DNA of 64,000 nt from contig NZ_CP017157.1 in NCBI RefSeq assembly GCF_001729485.1, positions 7,192,001-7,256,000 of the forward strand, written 5' to 3'. The position numbers and the translations under genes are program-made. The notes under the pieces were generated by a model, which saw nothing but the letters and a program-made list of their open reading frames with translations, was not told where the DNA came from and searched no databases. Within the stretch, counting starts at the first letter, position 1. The number at the start of each line of letters is the position of its first letter. This DNA is from Streptomyces lydicus (GTDB lineage Bacteria; Actinomycetota; Actinomycetes; Streptomycetales; Streptomycetaceae). This document shows positions 8,905-16,640 of the stretch, in pieces.

Positions 8905-9908
8905 ACTGGCAGGCGCTGTACGACGCGGCTCTCCACAGCACGGACGCGGCGGCCGGTTACTACAACCGCAATGCCGCGCTGGGCACCCCCGACGGCAGGG
9001 TCAACGTCCGCATTCCGCTCGCTGCCGCCGATGTGATGGACGTGCGGGTGTGGCAGGAGGAGGACGTCCTCGCCGCCGTCCGCCCGTACGTGGACTACGC
9101 GCCGGAACTGCGCCACGTGTCCCACACACCGCGGTTCCAGGTGCAGAGCTTCATCGAAGGGGACCTCCTCGACGGCTTCTCGCCGCGGGAGAGCGCCGTG
9201 CCGGACCACGTCCTCGACGATGTGGTGGCGCTCATGGGACAGCTGTCGGCGATCCCCCAGGGCAAGGTGCCACCGCTGCCGGACGACTGGCCCGGGTCGG
9301 GGTCCTCGGCCGCCTTCGGACGGCACCTGGCGGCGCTGACCGAGCGCATTCACGCCGACCACCAGGCGGACTACGCCGAGGTGTTCGCGCATTTCGGCTT
9401 CCCGGCAGATCCGCTCACCCCGGTCAGTGAGCGATGGGCGTCCCTGACCCCCCGGCCGTTCGCGGTGCTCCACGCCGATCTGCACCGCAAGAACATGATC
9501 GTGTCCGGCGGATCGACGTGGTTCCTCGACTGGGAACTCGCCCTGTGGGGCGACCCGGTCTACGAAGTGGCCATCCACCTGCACAAGATGGACTACCCGC
9601 ACGAGCAGCGGGCGGGCCTGCTGCGCCGCTGGCTGCAGGCGCTGCCACCGGAGTACACCGCCGGCTGGCGGCGCGACACGGAGACGTACCTGTGGCACGA
9701 GAGGATCAAGTCGGCGATCGTCGACACCGTCCGGTACTCCAAGCAGGTGGCCTCACCCGGGACCGATCCGGCCGCGCGCGACGTCCTGATCTCACGCCTG
9801 GCGAAGAAGGTGAATGCCGCCCGCCTGGTGTGGGGACGTGTTCCTGACGTGACTCCGGCGCGGGTCCGCTCCGGACTGCGCAAGGGGCCCACGCACCCGA
9901 TCCCATGA
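8901..9908 (+). CDS. APH/choline-kinase-like phosphotransferase 1
   Basis: 335-residue protein of the aminoglycoside phosphotransferase/choline kinase fold. The Brenner motif HADLHRKN places catalytic Asp193 and Asn198; the metal-binding DWE motif has Asp210 (FLDWELALWGDPVYE). The N-lobe has a GYYNRN segment and VNVRIP shared with its neighbour. Such kinases phosphorylate antibiotics, sugars or lipid head groups; the substrate here cannot be read from sequence. Its start overlaps the NTPase stop, indicating coupled translation, and a paralogue follows after 18 bp. Confidence 0.8.
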   Translation: MNWQALYDAALHSTDAAAGYYNRNAALGTPDGRVNVRIPLAAADVMDVRVWQEEDVLAAVRPYVDYAPELRHVSHTPRFQVQSFIEGDLLDGFSPRESAVPDHVLDDVVALMGQLSAIPQGKVPPLPDDWPGSGSSAAFGRHLAALTERIHADHQADYAEVFAHFGFPADPLTPVSERWASLTPRPFAVLHADLHRKNMIVSGGSTWFLDWELALWGDPVYEVAIHLHKMDYPHEQRAGLLRRWLQALPPEYTAGWRRDTETYLWHERIKSAIVDTVRYSKQVASPGTDPAARDVLISRLAKKVNAARLVWGRVPDVTPARVRSGLRKGPTHPIP

Positions 9909-9926
9909 AAGGGCGGTGACAGGCGC

Positions 9927-10946
9927 ATGGACGCGATCGCCTTGTATCAGGAGGCGTGCGGGCGGCACGACGCACTCTCCGGCTACTACAACCGCAATGT
10001 CCGGGTGGACTCCGTGGACGGGCCCGTGATGGTCCGGATCCCCTCCGGCGGGGCGGAGTCCATGGACCTGACGATGTGGCCGGAGCACGCGGTGCTCGAA
10101 GCCATCCGCCCGTACGTCACCTCCGCGCCGCAGCTGCTCCACGTACAGACGGACCCGCAGTTCCAGATCCACGAATTCATCACGGGCACGAGCCTGGACG
10201 AGGTCTGCCCGGCCGGAACGCCCGTGCCGGCCGGGGTGCTCGACGCCATCGGGTCCCTCTTCGCCCAGCTGCTCCGCGTCCCCACCGCCAAACTGCCGGG
10301 CCCGCCCGCCGATTGGCCCGCGGACGGCGACACCGTGGGATTCGTGGCGCTGCTGCTGCGCCTCGTACGCACCATCCGCGCCGCCGGCGACGAGGCGACC
10401 GGGCGGCTCTACCGCGAACTGGGCGTCCCGGACGACCCCTGTGCGCTCCTGGAGCAGCAGGCCGGTGCGCTGCGGGCGCGGCCCTTCCGTCTGCTGCACG
10501 CGGACATCCACCGGGGGAACGTGATCACGCAGGGCTCCCGGACGGTCTTCCTCGACTGGGAACTCGCCCTCTGGGGCGACCCCGTCTACGACCTGGCGGA
10601 TCACCTGCACAAGATGTCCTACCTGCCCGGAGAGCGGGAGCAGACGGTCGCCACCTGGCGGCGGGTGGCGCCGGCGGAGTGCCGGGTGGGGTGGGAGGAG
10701 GCGCTCGCCTTCTATCTGGCCTACGAGCGGATGAAATCCGCCGTGGTGGACACCGTCCGCTGGGCGCGGCGGATCGCCGCCGCACCCACACCGGCCGAGG
10801 GCCGGGTCCTCGCGAACGAACTCGCGGACAAGTTGCGGGCGGCCCGGCCCTTCTGGGAGCCGGATTCCCGCTCCGAGTGCTCCTCCGGGGACATCGAGCG
10901 GGCCGTTGCCCGCTGGTCGGGCCGGCGGGCAACGGACGGGCGGTAG
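9927..10946 (+). CDS. APH/choline-kinase-like phosphotransferase 2 (paralogue)
   Basis: 339-residue paralogue of the preceding gene. HADIHRGN gives catalytic Asp193 and Asn198, and FLDWELALWGDPVYD gives metal-binding Asp210: the same residue numbers as in the first copy, so the two align without gaps through the active site. The N-terminal GYYNRN and MVRIP segments are also shared. Elsewhere the copies differ considerably, so this is an old duplication or paired function rather than a recent copy. A GGGCGG-type ribosome-binding site lies in the 18-bp gap. It converges on the LysR gene. Confidence 0.8.
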   Translation: MDAIALYQEACGRHDALSGYYNRNVRVDSVDGPVMVRIPSGGAESMDLTMWPEHAVLEAIRPYVTSAPQLLHVQTDPQFQIHEFITGTSLDEVCPAGTPVPAGVLDAIGSLFAQLLRVPTAKLPGPPADWPADGDTVGFVALLLRLVRTIRAAGDEATGRLYRELGVPDDPCALLEQQAGALRARPFRLLHADIHRGNVITQGSRTVFLDWELALWGDPVYDLADHLHKMSYLPGEREQTVATWRRVAPAECRVGWEEALAFYLAYERMKSAVVDTVRWARRIAAAPTPAEGRVLANELADKLRAARPFWEPDSRSECSSGDIERAVARWSGRRATDGR

Positions 10947-10953
10947 CGCAGCG

Positions 10954-11862
10954 TCAGGACAGCAGTTCCCCGCGGCGGCTCAGGAGGAATTTCTTGAAGG
11001 CGGCCACCGGGGGTGTGTCCACGTGGCCGTCGAGCCAGGCGACGCCGATCTCGCGGACGGCGCGGGGTGCGGTGACGGTCAGTTCGACGACGCCGGGGCG
11101 GGGTACGGCGGGTGGGGGCAGCAGGGCGACGCCCAGGCCGGCGGCGACCAGGCCGCGGAGGGTCTCGGCCTCCTCCCCCTCGAAGGCGACCTTCGGGGTG
11201 AACCCCGCCTCGGTGCACAGGGCGTCGGTGATCCGGCGCAGGCCGTAGCCCGGTTCGAGGGTGACGAACAGCTCGTCGGCGGCCTCGACGAGGCGGATCC
11301 GTTTGCGGGTGGCCAGCCGGTGGTCCTCGGGTACGACCAGGCGGAGTTTCTGTTCGTCGAGCCGGCGGGCGACCAGGTCGGGGTAGTCCGGGACGGGAGA
11401 GGTCAGGCACAGGTCGAGGTCGCCGGCGCGGAGCCGTTCGATCATGGCCTCGCCGTAGTTCTGGACGAGCTGGAAGCGGACCTTGGGGTGGTCGGCGCGG
11501 AAGGTGCGCAGCAGGCCCGGTACGGTCTCCGATCCGAGCGTGTGCAGGAAGCCGAAGGCGACCTTGCCGGCCTCCGGGTCGACGTCCGCGCGGACCGCCT
11601 CGGTGGCGCGTTCGACGTCGGCCAGCGCGCGTTCCACGGAGGAGAGGAAGGCGCGGCCGGCGGGGCTGAGGGAGAGGGTCCGGCCGTGCCGGGCGAAGAG
11701 GGCGACGCCGAGGTCCTCCTCCAGCCGGACGACGGCGCGGCTCAACGTCGACTGGGGCATGCCCAGCTCCTGCGCGGCGCGGGTCACGTGCTCGTGGCGG
11801 GCGACGGCCTCGAACTGGGCCAGTCGCGGCGCCAAGGTCAGCGCCCAGGACGGTTCCGACAT
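10954..11862 (-). CDS. LysR-family transcriptional regulator
   Basis: 302-residue LTTR. The N-terminal helix-turn-helix is typical (FEAVARHEHVTRAAQELG; MPQSTLSRAVVRLEEDLG), followed by a substrate-binding domain with LLRTFRADHPKVRFQL, GLGVALLP and a C-terminal YGLRRITD region. The start at 11862 (MSEPSW) is preferred; upstream in-frame starts would add 31 unconserved residues. It is divergent from an MFS transporter with about 120 bp between them, the usual layout in which an LTTR controls its neighbour. The effector is unknown. Confidence 0.9.
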   Translation of the reverse strand: MSEPSWALTLAPRLAQFEAVARHEHVTRAAQELGMPQSTLSRAVVRLEEDLGVALFARHGRTLSLSPAGRAFLSSVERALADVERATEAVRADVDPEAGKVAFGFLHTLGSETVPGLLRTFRADHPKVRFQLVQNYGEAMIERLRAGDLDLCLTSPVPDYPDLVARRLDEQKLRLVVPEDHRLATRKRIRLVEAADELFVTLEPGYGLRRITDALCTEAGFTPKVAFEGEEAETLRGLVAAGLGVALLPPPAVPRPGVVELTVTAPRAVREIGVAWLDGHVDTPPVAAFKKFLLSRRGELLS

Positions 11863-11911
11863 GTCTTTTCTGTTGCGAAGCTGCGACAGCGACGCCGGGG
11901 ACCTGCGATCA

Positions 11912-11955
11912 TGCATCACAGCATTGATTATGCAGTTTCCATGCATTGGACGCAT
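11912..11955. promoter_or_regulatory. Dyads in the LysR/MFS divergent promoter
   Basis: Two ATGCAT-type dyads: TGCAT (11912-11916) with ATGCA (11930-11934), and ATGC (11941-11944) with GCAT (11952-11955). Their place between divergent starts fits LTTR binding, but the motifs are short. Confidence 0.35.
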
Positions 11956-11981
11956 GAAACGCGGCGCTCTACCTTCGAAGC

Positions 11982-13301
11982 ATGCCTCCCGCTGATACCG
12001 GGGCGTCCGTCACCGACCGTGCGGCCGCCTCTCCCCAGTCGTCCACAGACTCCTCTTCCTCCGCCGCCGCGCCCGATCCCGAGGCCGGCAAGCTGCGGCC
12101 CGGCGGGCCCGGTTACCGCCGGATGAGCTTCGCCCTCTTCGCGGCCGGGGTGGCCACCTTCGCCCTGCTGTACTCGACGCAGGCACTGCTGCCGGCGATC
12201 TCCGGTGACCTCCGGGTGAGCCCGGACCAGGCCAGCTGGACGGTGTCCGCGGCGACCTTCGGGCTGGCGCTCGGAGTGATCCCGCTGAGCGCGCTCTCCG
12301 AACGGTTCGGGCGGCGCACGCTGATGACGGCGTCCCTGACGGTGGCCGCGGTGATCGCGCTGGTGGTGCCGTTCGCACCGTCCCTCGGCGTACTGATCGC
12401 GCTGCGCGCCGTCCAGGGTGTCGCGCTGGCCGGGCTGCCGGCCTCGGCGATGGCGTTCCTGGCCGAGGAGGTACGCGCCAAGGCGCTGGTCGCGGCCATC
12501 GGCCTGTTCGTGGCGGGCAACAGCATCGGCGGCATGTCCGGCCGGATCGTGACCGGTTGGGTCGCCCAGGCGTGGGGCTGGCGGGCCGCGCTCGGCGCGG
12601 TCGGTGTGCTGGCCGTGGTGTGCGCGGTGACGTTCCGGCTGCTGGTGCCCAGGGCCCGGCACTTCGCCCCGCGTGCGGTGGGCCCGCGGGCGCTGGCCCG
12701 TACGCTCGGCGGGCACCTCGCCGACCCGCTGCTGCGCCGGCTGTACGGCATCGGCGCGCTGTTCATGACGGTCTTCGGCGCGGTCTACACGGTCATCGGG
12801 TACCGCCTGGTCGCCGAGCCGTTCAACCTCCCGCAGGGCATCGTCGGTTCGATCTTCGTGATCTATCTGGTCGGTACGGTCTCCTCGGCCGCGGCCGGCA
12901 AGCTGGTGGCCCGGGTGGTTCGCCGGGGCGCCCTCTACCTGGCCGTGGGCACCACCTCGACGGGGCTGCTGCTGAGCCTGTCCGACGCGGTGGGCGCGGT
13001 GCTGGCGGGCCTCGTCCTGATCACCGCCGGCTTCTTCGCGGGCCACGCGGTCGCCTCGTCCTCGGTCAGCCGCACCGCCAAGACGGCCCGCGCCCAGGCG
13101 TCGGCGCTCTACCAGTGCGCGTACTACGTCGGCAGCAGCCTGGGCGGTGCGCTGGGCGCCGCGGCCTTCCGCGCCGTCGGCTGGGAGGGCACCGTGCTGC
13201 TCGGCCTCGCGGCGATGCTCGGCGCGGCGTCGATCACCCTGTACGCCACCCGCAAGGCGATGGCCGAACGCCGGCTGCTCCACCTGGAGAGGGCCGCGTA
13301 A
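11982..13301 (+). CDS. MFS transporter (drug-efflux type)
   Basis: 439-residue major facilitator with about 12 membrane helices. The cytoplasmic loop 2-3 motif appears as SERFGRRTLM; helix 1 has TFALLYSTQALLPAIS, and GNSIGGMSGRIVTGW fits the family's motif C region. The N-terminus has a 40-residue Ser/Ala-rich hydrophilic tail. It resembles DHA1-type proton-driven exporters; the substrate is unknown. Divergent to the LysR gene, which probably regulates it, and terminated by a long hairpin. Confidence 0.9.
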   Translation: MPPADTGASVTDRAAASPQSSTDSSSSAAAPDPEAGKLRPGGPGYRRMSFALFAAGVATFALLYSTQALLPAISGDLRVSPDQASWTVSAATFGLALGVIPLSALSERFGRRTLMTASLTVAAVIALVVPFAPSLGVLIALRAVQGVALAGLPASAMAFLAEEVRAKALVAAIGLFVAGNSIGGMSGRIVTGWVAQAWGWRAALGAVGVLAVVCAVTFRLLVPRARHFAPRAVGPRALARTLGGHLADPLLRRLYGIGALFMTVFGAVYTVIGYRLVAEPFNLPQGIVGSIFVIYLVGTVSSAAAGKLVARVVRRGALYLAVGTTSTGLLLSLSDAVGAVLAGLVLITAGFFAGHAVASSSVSRTAKTARAQASALYQCAYYVGSSLGGALGAAAFRAVGWEGTVLLGLAAMLGAASITLYATRKAMAERRLLHLERAA

Positions 13302-13314
13302 CACCCCCTCAGCG

Positions 13315-13359
13315 CGAAGGGCCCGCCCCGCCACCTGTCCTGGTGGGGCGGGCCCTTCG
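13315..13359. terminator. Strong hairpin between MFS and Uma2 genes
   Basis: Perfect 15-bp stem (CGAAGGGCCCGCCCC at 13315-13329 with complement at 13345-13359) around a loop that can pair partly. It lies 13 bp past the MFS stop and just before the convergent Uma2 stop, so it may serve both genes. Confidence 0.8.
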
Positions 13360-13371
13360 TCCCGTCGAGCC

Positions 13372-13965
13372 TCAGCCGACGGGGAAGAGCGCGGTGTCGA
13401 CGGTGACGTCGAACGGTGCGGGCAGGTGCAGCGTGTCGCCGTACTTCACGGTCTCGAGCACGCGGTACAGGCCGCCGGCAGGCTCGCCGTAGAGCGTTGC
13501 GGTCGGCTTTCCGGAGTGCCACGGGTCCAGCAGAAGGTAGAGGGGGACACCGGCGTCGGCGTAGCCGTGCAGCTTCTCCACTCGGTCATGGTTCGCATTC
13601 GACCGGGAGGTGATCTCGACAATGAGTTGGGCCGCGTCGGCCGTCTGGCGTTCACCGGGGCGAGGCAGCAGCTTCTTGGGAATCACGGCCAGGTCCGGAA
13701 TGTACAGGCCCTTCTGTCGGGGAACGGTGAGCCCTTGGGTCTGGTAGATCCCCCAGTCCCGAGGGATGACGGTGTACAACAGACGCTGAAGCTCGTCAGC
13801 GGTGTCGTTGTGGTCGCTTTCCGGCGGTGGTGCCACGGTGACGATCCCCTCGATGATCTCCACCTTGCAGCCCTCCGGAGCGTCGGTCCGCTCCCAAGTG
13901 GAGAGCGCCTCGTACCAGCCTGGTTCATCGGCGTGGCGGGGGCGCTCGGCGATCACTGCTGCCAT
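13372..13965 (-). CDS. Uma2-family (DUF820) protein
   Basis: 197-residue Uma2 protein, a family with a restriction-endonuclease-like PD-(D/E)xK fold. Visible signatures are EIIEGIVTVAPPP, YIPDLAVIP (motif Asp) and LIVEITSRSN with NHDRVEKLHGYADAGVP, YLLLDP. These supply the Asp-Glu core expected of the fold. Members are abundant in streptomycetes and cyanobacteria; the cellular role is not settled. A GAGGAG ribosome-binding site 6 nt before the ATG fixes the start. Confidence 0.85.
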   Translation of the reverse strand: MAAVIAERPRHADEPGWYEALSTWERTDAPEGCKVEIIEGIVTVAPPPESDHNDTADELQRLLYTVIPRDWGIYQTQGLTVPRQKGLYIPDLAVIPKKLLPRPGERQTADAAQLIVEITSRSNANHDRVEKLHGYADAGVPLYLLLDPWHSGKPTATLYGEPAGGLYRVLETVKYGDTLHLPAPFDVTVDTALFPVG

Positions 13966-14062
13966 GGTGTGCTCCTCTATCGGTACGTCACCGATCCCAG
14001 CATGCCGAACGGGACCGGCGGCGGTCCACCGGTCCCGTTCACCCGTACGAGGAAACCGCAGG

Positions 14063-15340
14063 TCAGCCGATACGTTCCAGCACCACGGGGCTCGCCACGA
14101 AGGTGGCGTCCGCGGGGCCGACGAGGACGCCGCCGTCGAGGGCCTGGAGGGCGTAGGGGAGCTTCTCGGGGGTGTCGGTGTGCAGGGTGAGCAGGGGCTG
14201 GCCGGCGGTGACGCGGTCGCCGGGCTTGGCGTGGAGTTCGATGCCGGCGGCGGCCTGGACCGGGTCCTCCTTGCGGGCGCGGCCGGCGCCCAGGCGCCAG
14301 GCAGCTAGGCCGACGGCGTAGGCGTCGAGGGTGGTGAGGGTGCCGGTGGCGGAGGCGGTGACGGTGTGCTGCTCGCGGGCGACGGGGAGGGCCGCGTCGG
14401 GGTCGCCGCCCTGGGCGGTGATCATGCGGCGCCAGTGGTCCATGGCGGAGCCGTCGGCCAGCGCCTTGGCCGGGTCGGCGTCCTTGAGACCGGCCGCGTC
14501 GAGCATCTCGCGGGCCAGCGCGAGGGTGAGGTCGATGACGTCCTGGGGGCCGCCGCCGGCCAGCACCTCGACGGATTCCCGTACTTCGAGGGCGTTGCCC
14601 GCGGTCCGGCCGAGCGGGGTGGCCATGTCGGTGAGCAGGGCGACCGTGCGGACGCCGTGGTCGGTGCCCAACCCGACCATGGTGGAGGCGAGTTCGCGGG
14701 CGTCGTCGAGGTGCTTCATGAAGGCGCCGGAGCCGACCTTGACGTCCAGGACGAGGGAGCCGGTGCCCTCGGCGATCTTCTTGGACATGATCGAGGAGGC
14801 GATGAGCGGGATGGACTCGACGGTGGCGGTCACGTCGCGCAGGGCGTAGAGCTTCTTGTCGGCGGGGGCGAGGCCGTCGCCGGCGGCGCAGATGACGGAG
14901 CCGACGTCGCGCAGCACGTCCAGCATCTCGTCGTTGCTGAGCCGGGCGCGCCAGCCGGGGATGGACTCCAGCTTGTCGAGGGTGCCGCCGGTGTGGCCGA
15001 GGCCGCGGCCGGAGAGCTGGGGAACGGCGGCGCCGCAGGCGGCGACCAGCGGGGCGAGCGGCAGGGTGATCTTGTCGCCGACGCCGCCGGTGGAGTGCTT
15101 GTCGGCGGTGGGGCGGGGCAGGGAGGAGAAGTCCATGCGCTCACCGGAGGCGATCATGGCCGCGGTCCAGCGGGCGATCTCCTTGCGGTTCATGCCGTTG
15201 AGGAAGATGGCCATCGCCAGGGACGACATCTGCTCGTGGGCGACCTCGCCGCGGGTGTAGGCGTCGATGACCCAGTCGATCTGATCGGGGGTCAGTTCGC
15301 CGCGGTCGCGCTTGGTACGGATGACGGAGATGGCGTCCAT
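14063..15340 (-). CDS. deoA: Thymidine phosphorylase
   Basis: 425-residue pyrimidine-nucleoside phosphorylase splitting thymidine or deoxyuridine with phosphate to base and deoxyribose-1-phosphate. Signatures include KHSTGGVGDK (phosphate-binding), GRGLGHTGGTLDKLESIPG, and the C-terminal PYF-like region with KPGDRVTAGQPL. The start follows an AAAGGAA ribosome-binding site. It stands downstream of the cytidine deaminase gene but is separated by 900 bp of repeats, and has its own operator-like palindrome 32 bp upstream, so it is probably transcribed separately. Confidence 0.95.
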   Translation of the reverse strand: MDAISVIRTKRDRGELTPDQIDWVIDAYTRGEVAHEQMSSLAMAIFLNGMNRKEIARWTAAMIASGERMDFSSLPRPTADKHSTGGVGDKITLPLAPLVAACGAAVPQLSGRGLGHTGGTLDKLESIPGWRARLSNDEMLDVLRDVGSVICAAGDGLAPADKKLYALRDVTATVESIPLIASSIMSKKIAEGTGSLVLDVKVGSGAFMKHLDDARELASTMVGLGTDHGVRTVALLTDMATPLGRTAGNALEVRESVEVLAGGGPQDVIDLTLALAREMLDAAGLKDADPAKALADGSAMDHWRRMITAQGGDPDAALPVAREQHTVTASATGTLTTLDAYAVGLAAWRLGAGRARKEDPVQAAAGIELHAKPGDRVTAGQPLLTLHTDTPEKLPYALQALDGGVLVGPADATFVASPVVLERIG

Positions 15341-15371
15341 GGACGGTTCCTTTCGAACGGGTAGGTCCGTT

Positions 15372-15383
15372 CTACACGCATAG
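15372..15383. promoter_or_regulatory. Putative nucleoside-regulon operator before deoA
   Basis: CTACACGCATAG, 10 of 12 identical to the perfect palindrome CTACGCGCGTAG found before add, and still nearly symmetric. It lies 32 bp upstream of the deoA start. Confidence 0.5.
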
Positions 15384-15487
15384 ACGCCGGGGTGGCCAGG
15401 GCGGGCCGGCGGAGGGTCGGCCGGGGCCCGTAGGGGGCGGGCGAACACCTCACGTAGGGGACGCGAACGCCCCTTGCAGGCCACAAC

Positions 15488-16165
15488 GTGGGGGGAGGCG
15501 GGGGCATTCCGGGGAGCGGGCGGCGGGTGGGGGTTTCCGGGGCCGGTGGCGGGTGGGTGTTGCAGGGGCCATTGGGTGGTGGAGGTGCCAAAGGGGCCGT
15601 TGGGGGGGTGGGGACATTCCCCGGGGCCGGCGGCGGGTGGGGGTTCAGGGCGCACGGCGGGGCGTTTGTTGCGGAAGCCACGACGGCGGGCGCGCCCAAG
15701 AGGCCGGCGGCAGGGGGCGCTTGGCGGAGGTCACTGGCAGCAGGCGCGTTCCGGGTCAGCGGCAGGCGCACTCCAGAGACGGCGGCTCCAGGCGCGCGGG
15801 AGACCGTCGCCGGCGGGCGCGTTCCGGCGGCCACCGGCGCCAGGCACCTCCCGGAGTCCACCGAAGCGGGCGCGCTCCAGAGGCCGAAGGCAGCGAGGAC
15901 ATGCCCGAAGCCACCGCCGGCAGCACGCTCCGGGCCCCACCGACGGCGGGCACTGTCCGAGGCAGCGACAGGCGCGCCCCAGAGGCCACCGGTCGCAGGC
16001 GCCTTCCGAAGGCCACCGAACCGGCAGAGGCGTTCCGGAGGCCGGTGCCGACAGACGGTCCCAGGGCCACCGCCCACAGACGGCCCCGGGGCCACCGCCG
16101 ACAGACGGTCCCGGGGCCGGCGGCGGGTGGGTGGGTGGCGGGGCCGGCCGCGGGTGGGTGGCGGG
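15488..16165. repeat. Non-coding tandem repeat array between deoA and cdd
   Basis: About 900 bp (15341-16244) separate deoA from cdd and carry no credible gene. The centre (about 15677-16115) consists of some 17 degenerate copies of a unit of roughly 26 bp (range 23-29), close to GCCACCGGCGGCAGGCGCGT followed by TCCGGAG. The array is flanked by five copies of a G-rich motif near GGGGCCGGCGGCGGGTGGG: three on the left (15511-15531, 15539-15557, 15623-15641) and two on the right (16113-16131, 16140-16158). Long open frames cross it in several directions only because the repeats lack stops; none has a ribosome-binding site or plausible protein. Confidence 0.75.
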
Positions 16166-16172
16166 GGGCCAT

Positions 16173-16202
16173 GCCCTAAGGGGGCGATGGCACCCCTAGG
16201 GC
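16173..16202. terminator. Imperfect hairpin after cdd
   Basis: GCCCTAAGGGGG and CACCCCTAGGGC form an imperfect 12-bp stem 43 bp beyond the cytidine deaminase stop; probably the end of the nucleoside transporter operon. Confidence 0.5.
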
Positions 16203-16244
16203 CGTACGGCAAGGGCGCCGCGAGGCGAGGCCGTCAGTCCGCCG

Positions 16245-16640
16245 TCAGCCCGTCAGATGGCCCGGGCCGAAGGCGTCCGGTAGCAGGTCGGAGAGCGGGC
16301 GGATGCCGGCCTGGGTGTCGACCAGGAGGTCCGGGCCGCCGTGCTCGTGAAGCAGTTGGCGGCAGCGGCCGCACGGGACGAGCAGTTCGCCGGCGCCGTC
16401 GACGCAGGTGAAGGCCGTCAGGCGGCCGCCGCCGCCGGCGAACAGGGCGGAGACCAGGCCGCATTCGGCGCACAGGCCGAGGCCGTACGAGGCGTTCTCG
16501 ACGTTGCAGCCGGTGACCGTGCGGCCGTCGTCCACGAGGGCGGCGGCCCCGACGGGGTAGCCGGAGTACGGGGCGTAGGCCCGGGACATCGCGTCCCGGG
16601 CCTGCGCGCGCAGCGACTCCCAGTCGGGAGCTTCGGTCAC
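16245..16640 (-). CDS. cdd: Cytidine deaminase
   Basis: 131-residue homotetrameric-type zinc cytidine deaminase, converting (deoxy)cytidine to (deoxy)uridine. The zinc site is complete: CAEC with catalytic Glu in GLGLCAECG and PCGRC with the other two Cys ligands; CNVENASY binds ribose. It is the last gene of the nucleoside ABC operon, starting with GTG inside the permease stop (GTGA), so uptake and deamination are co-expressed. Confidence 0.95.
   Translation of the reverse strand: MTEAPDWESLRAQARDAMSRAYAPYSGYPVGAAALVDDGRTVTGCNVENASYGLGLCAECGLVSALFAGGGGRLTAFTCVDGAGELLVPCGRCRQLLHEHGGPDLLVDTQAGIRPLSDLLPDAFGPGHLTG

Noticed and set aside
15677..16115. CRISPR array
   Set aside because: The units are contiguous and diverged, with no unique spacers and no cas genes.
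15292..16212. Long open frames on both strands across the deoA-cdd gap
   Set aside because: They exist because the tandem repeats lack stop codons; there is no ribosome-binding site, frames run into deoA, and the proteins are low-complexity.
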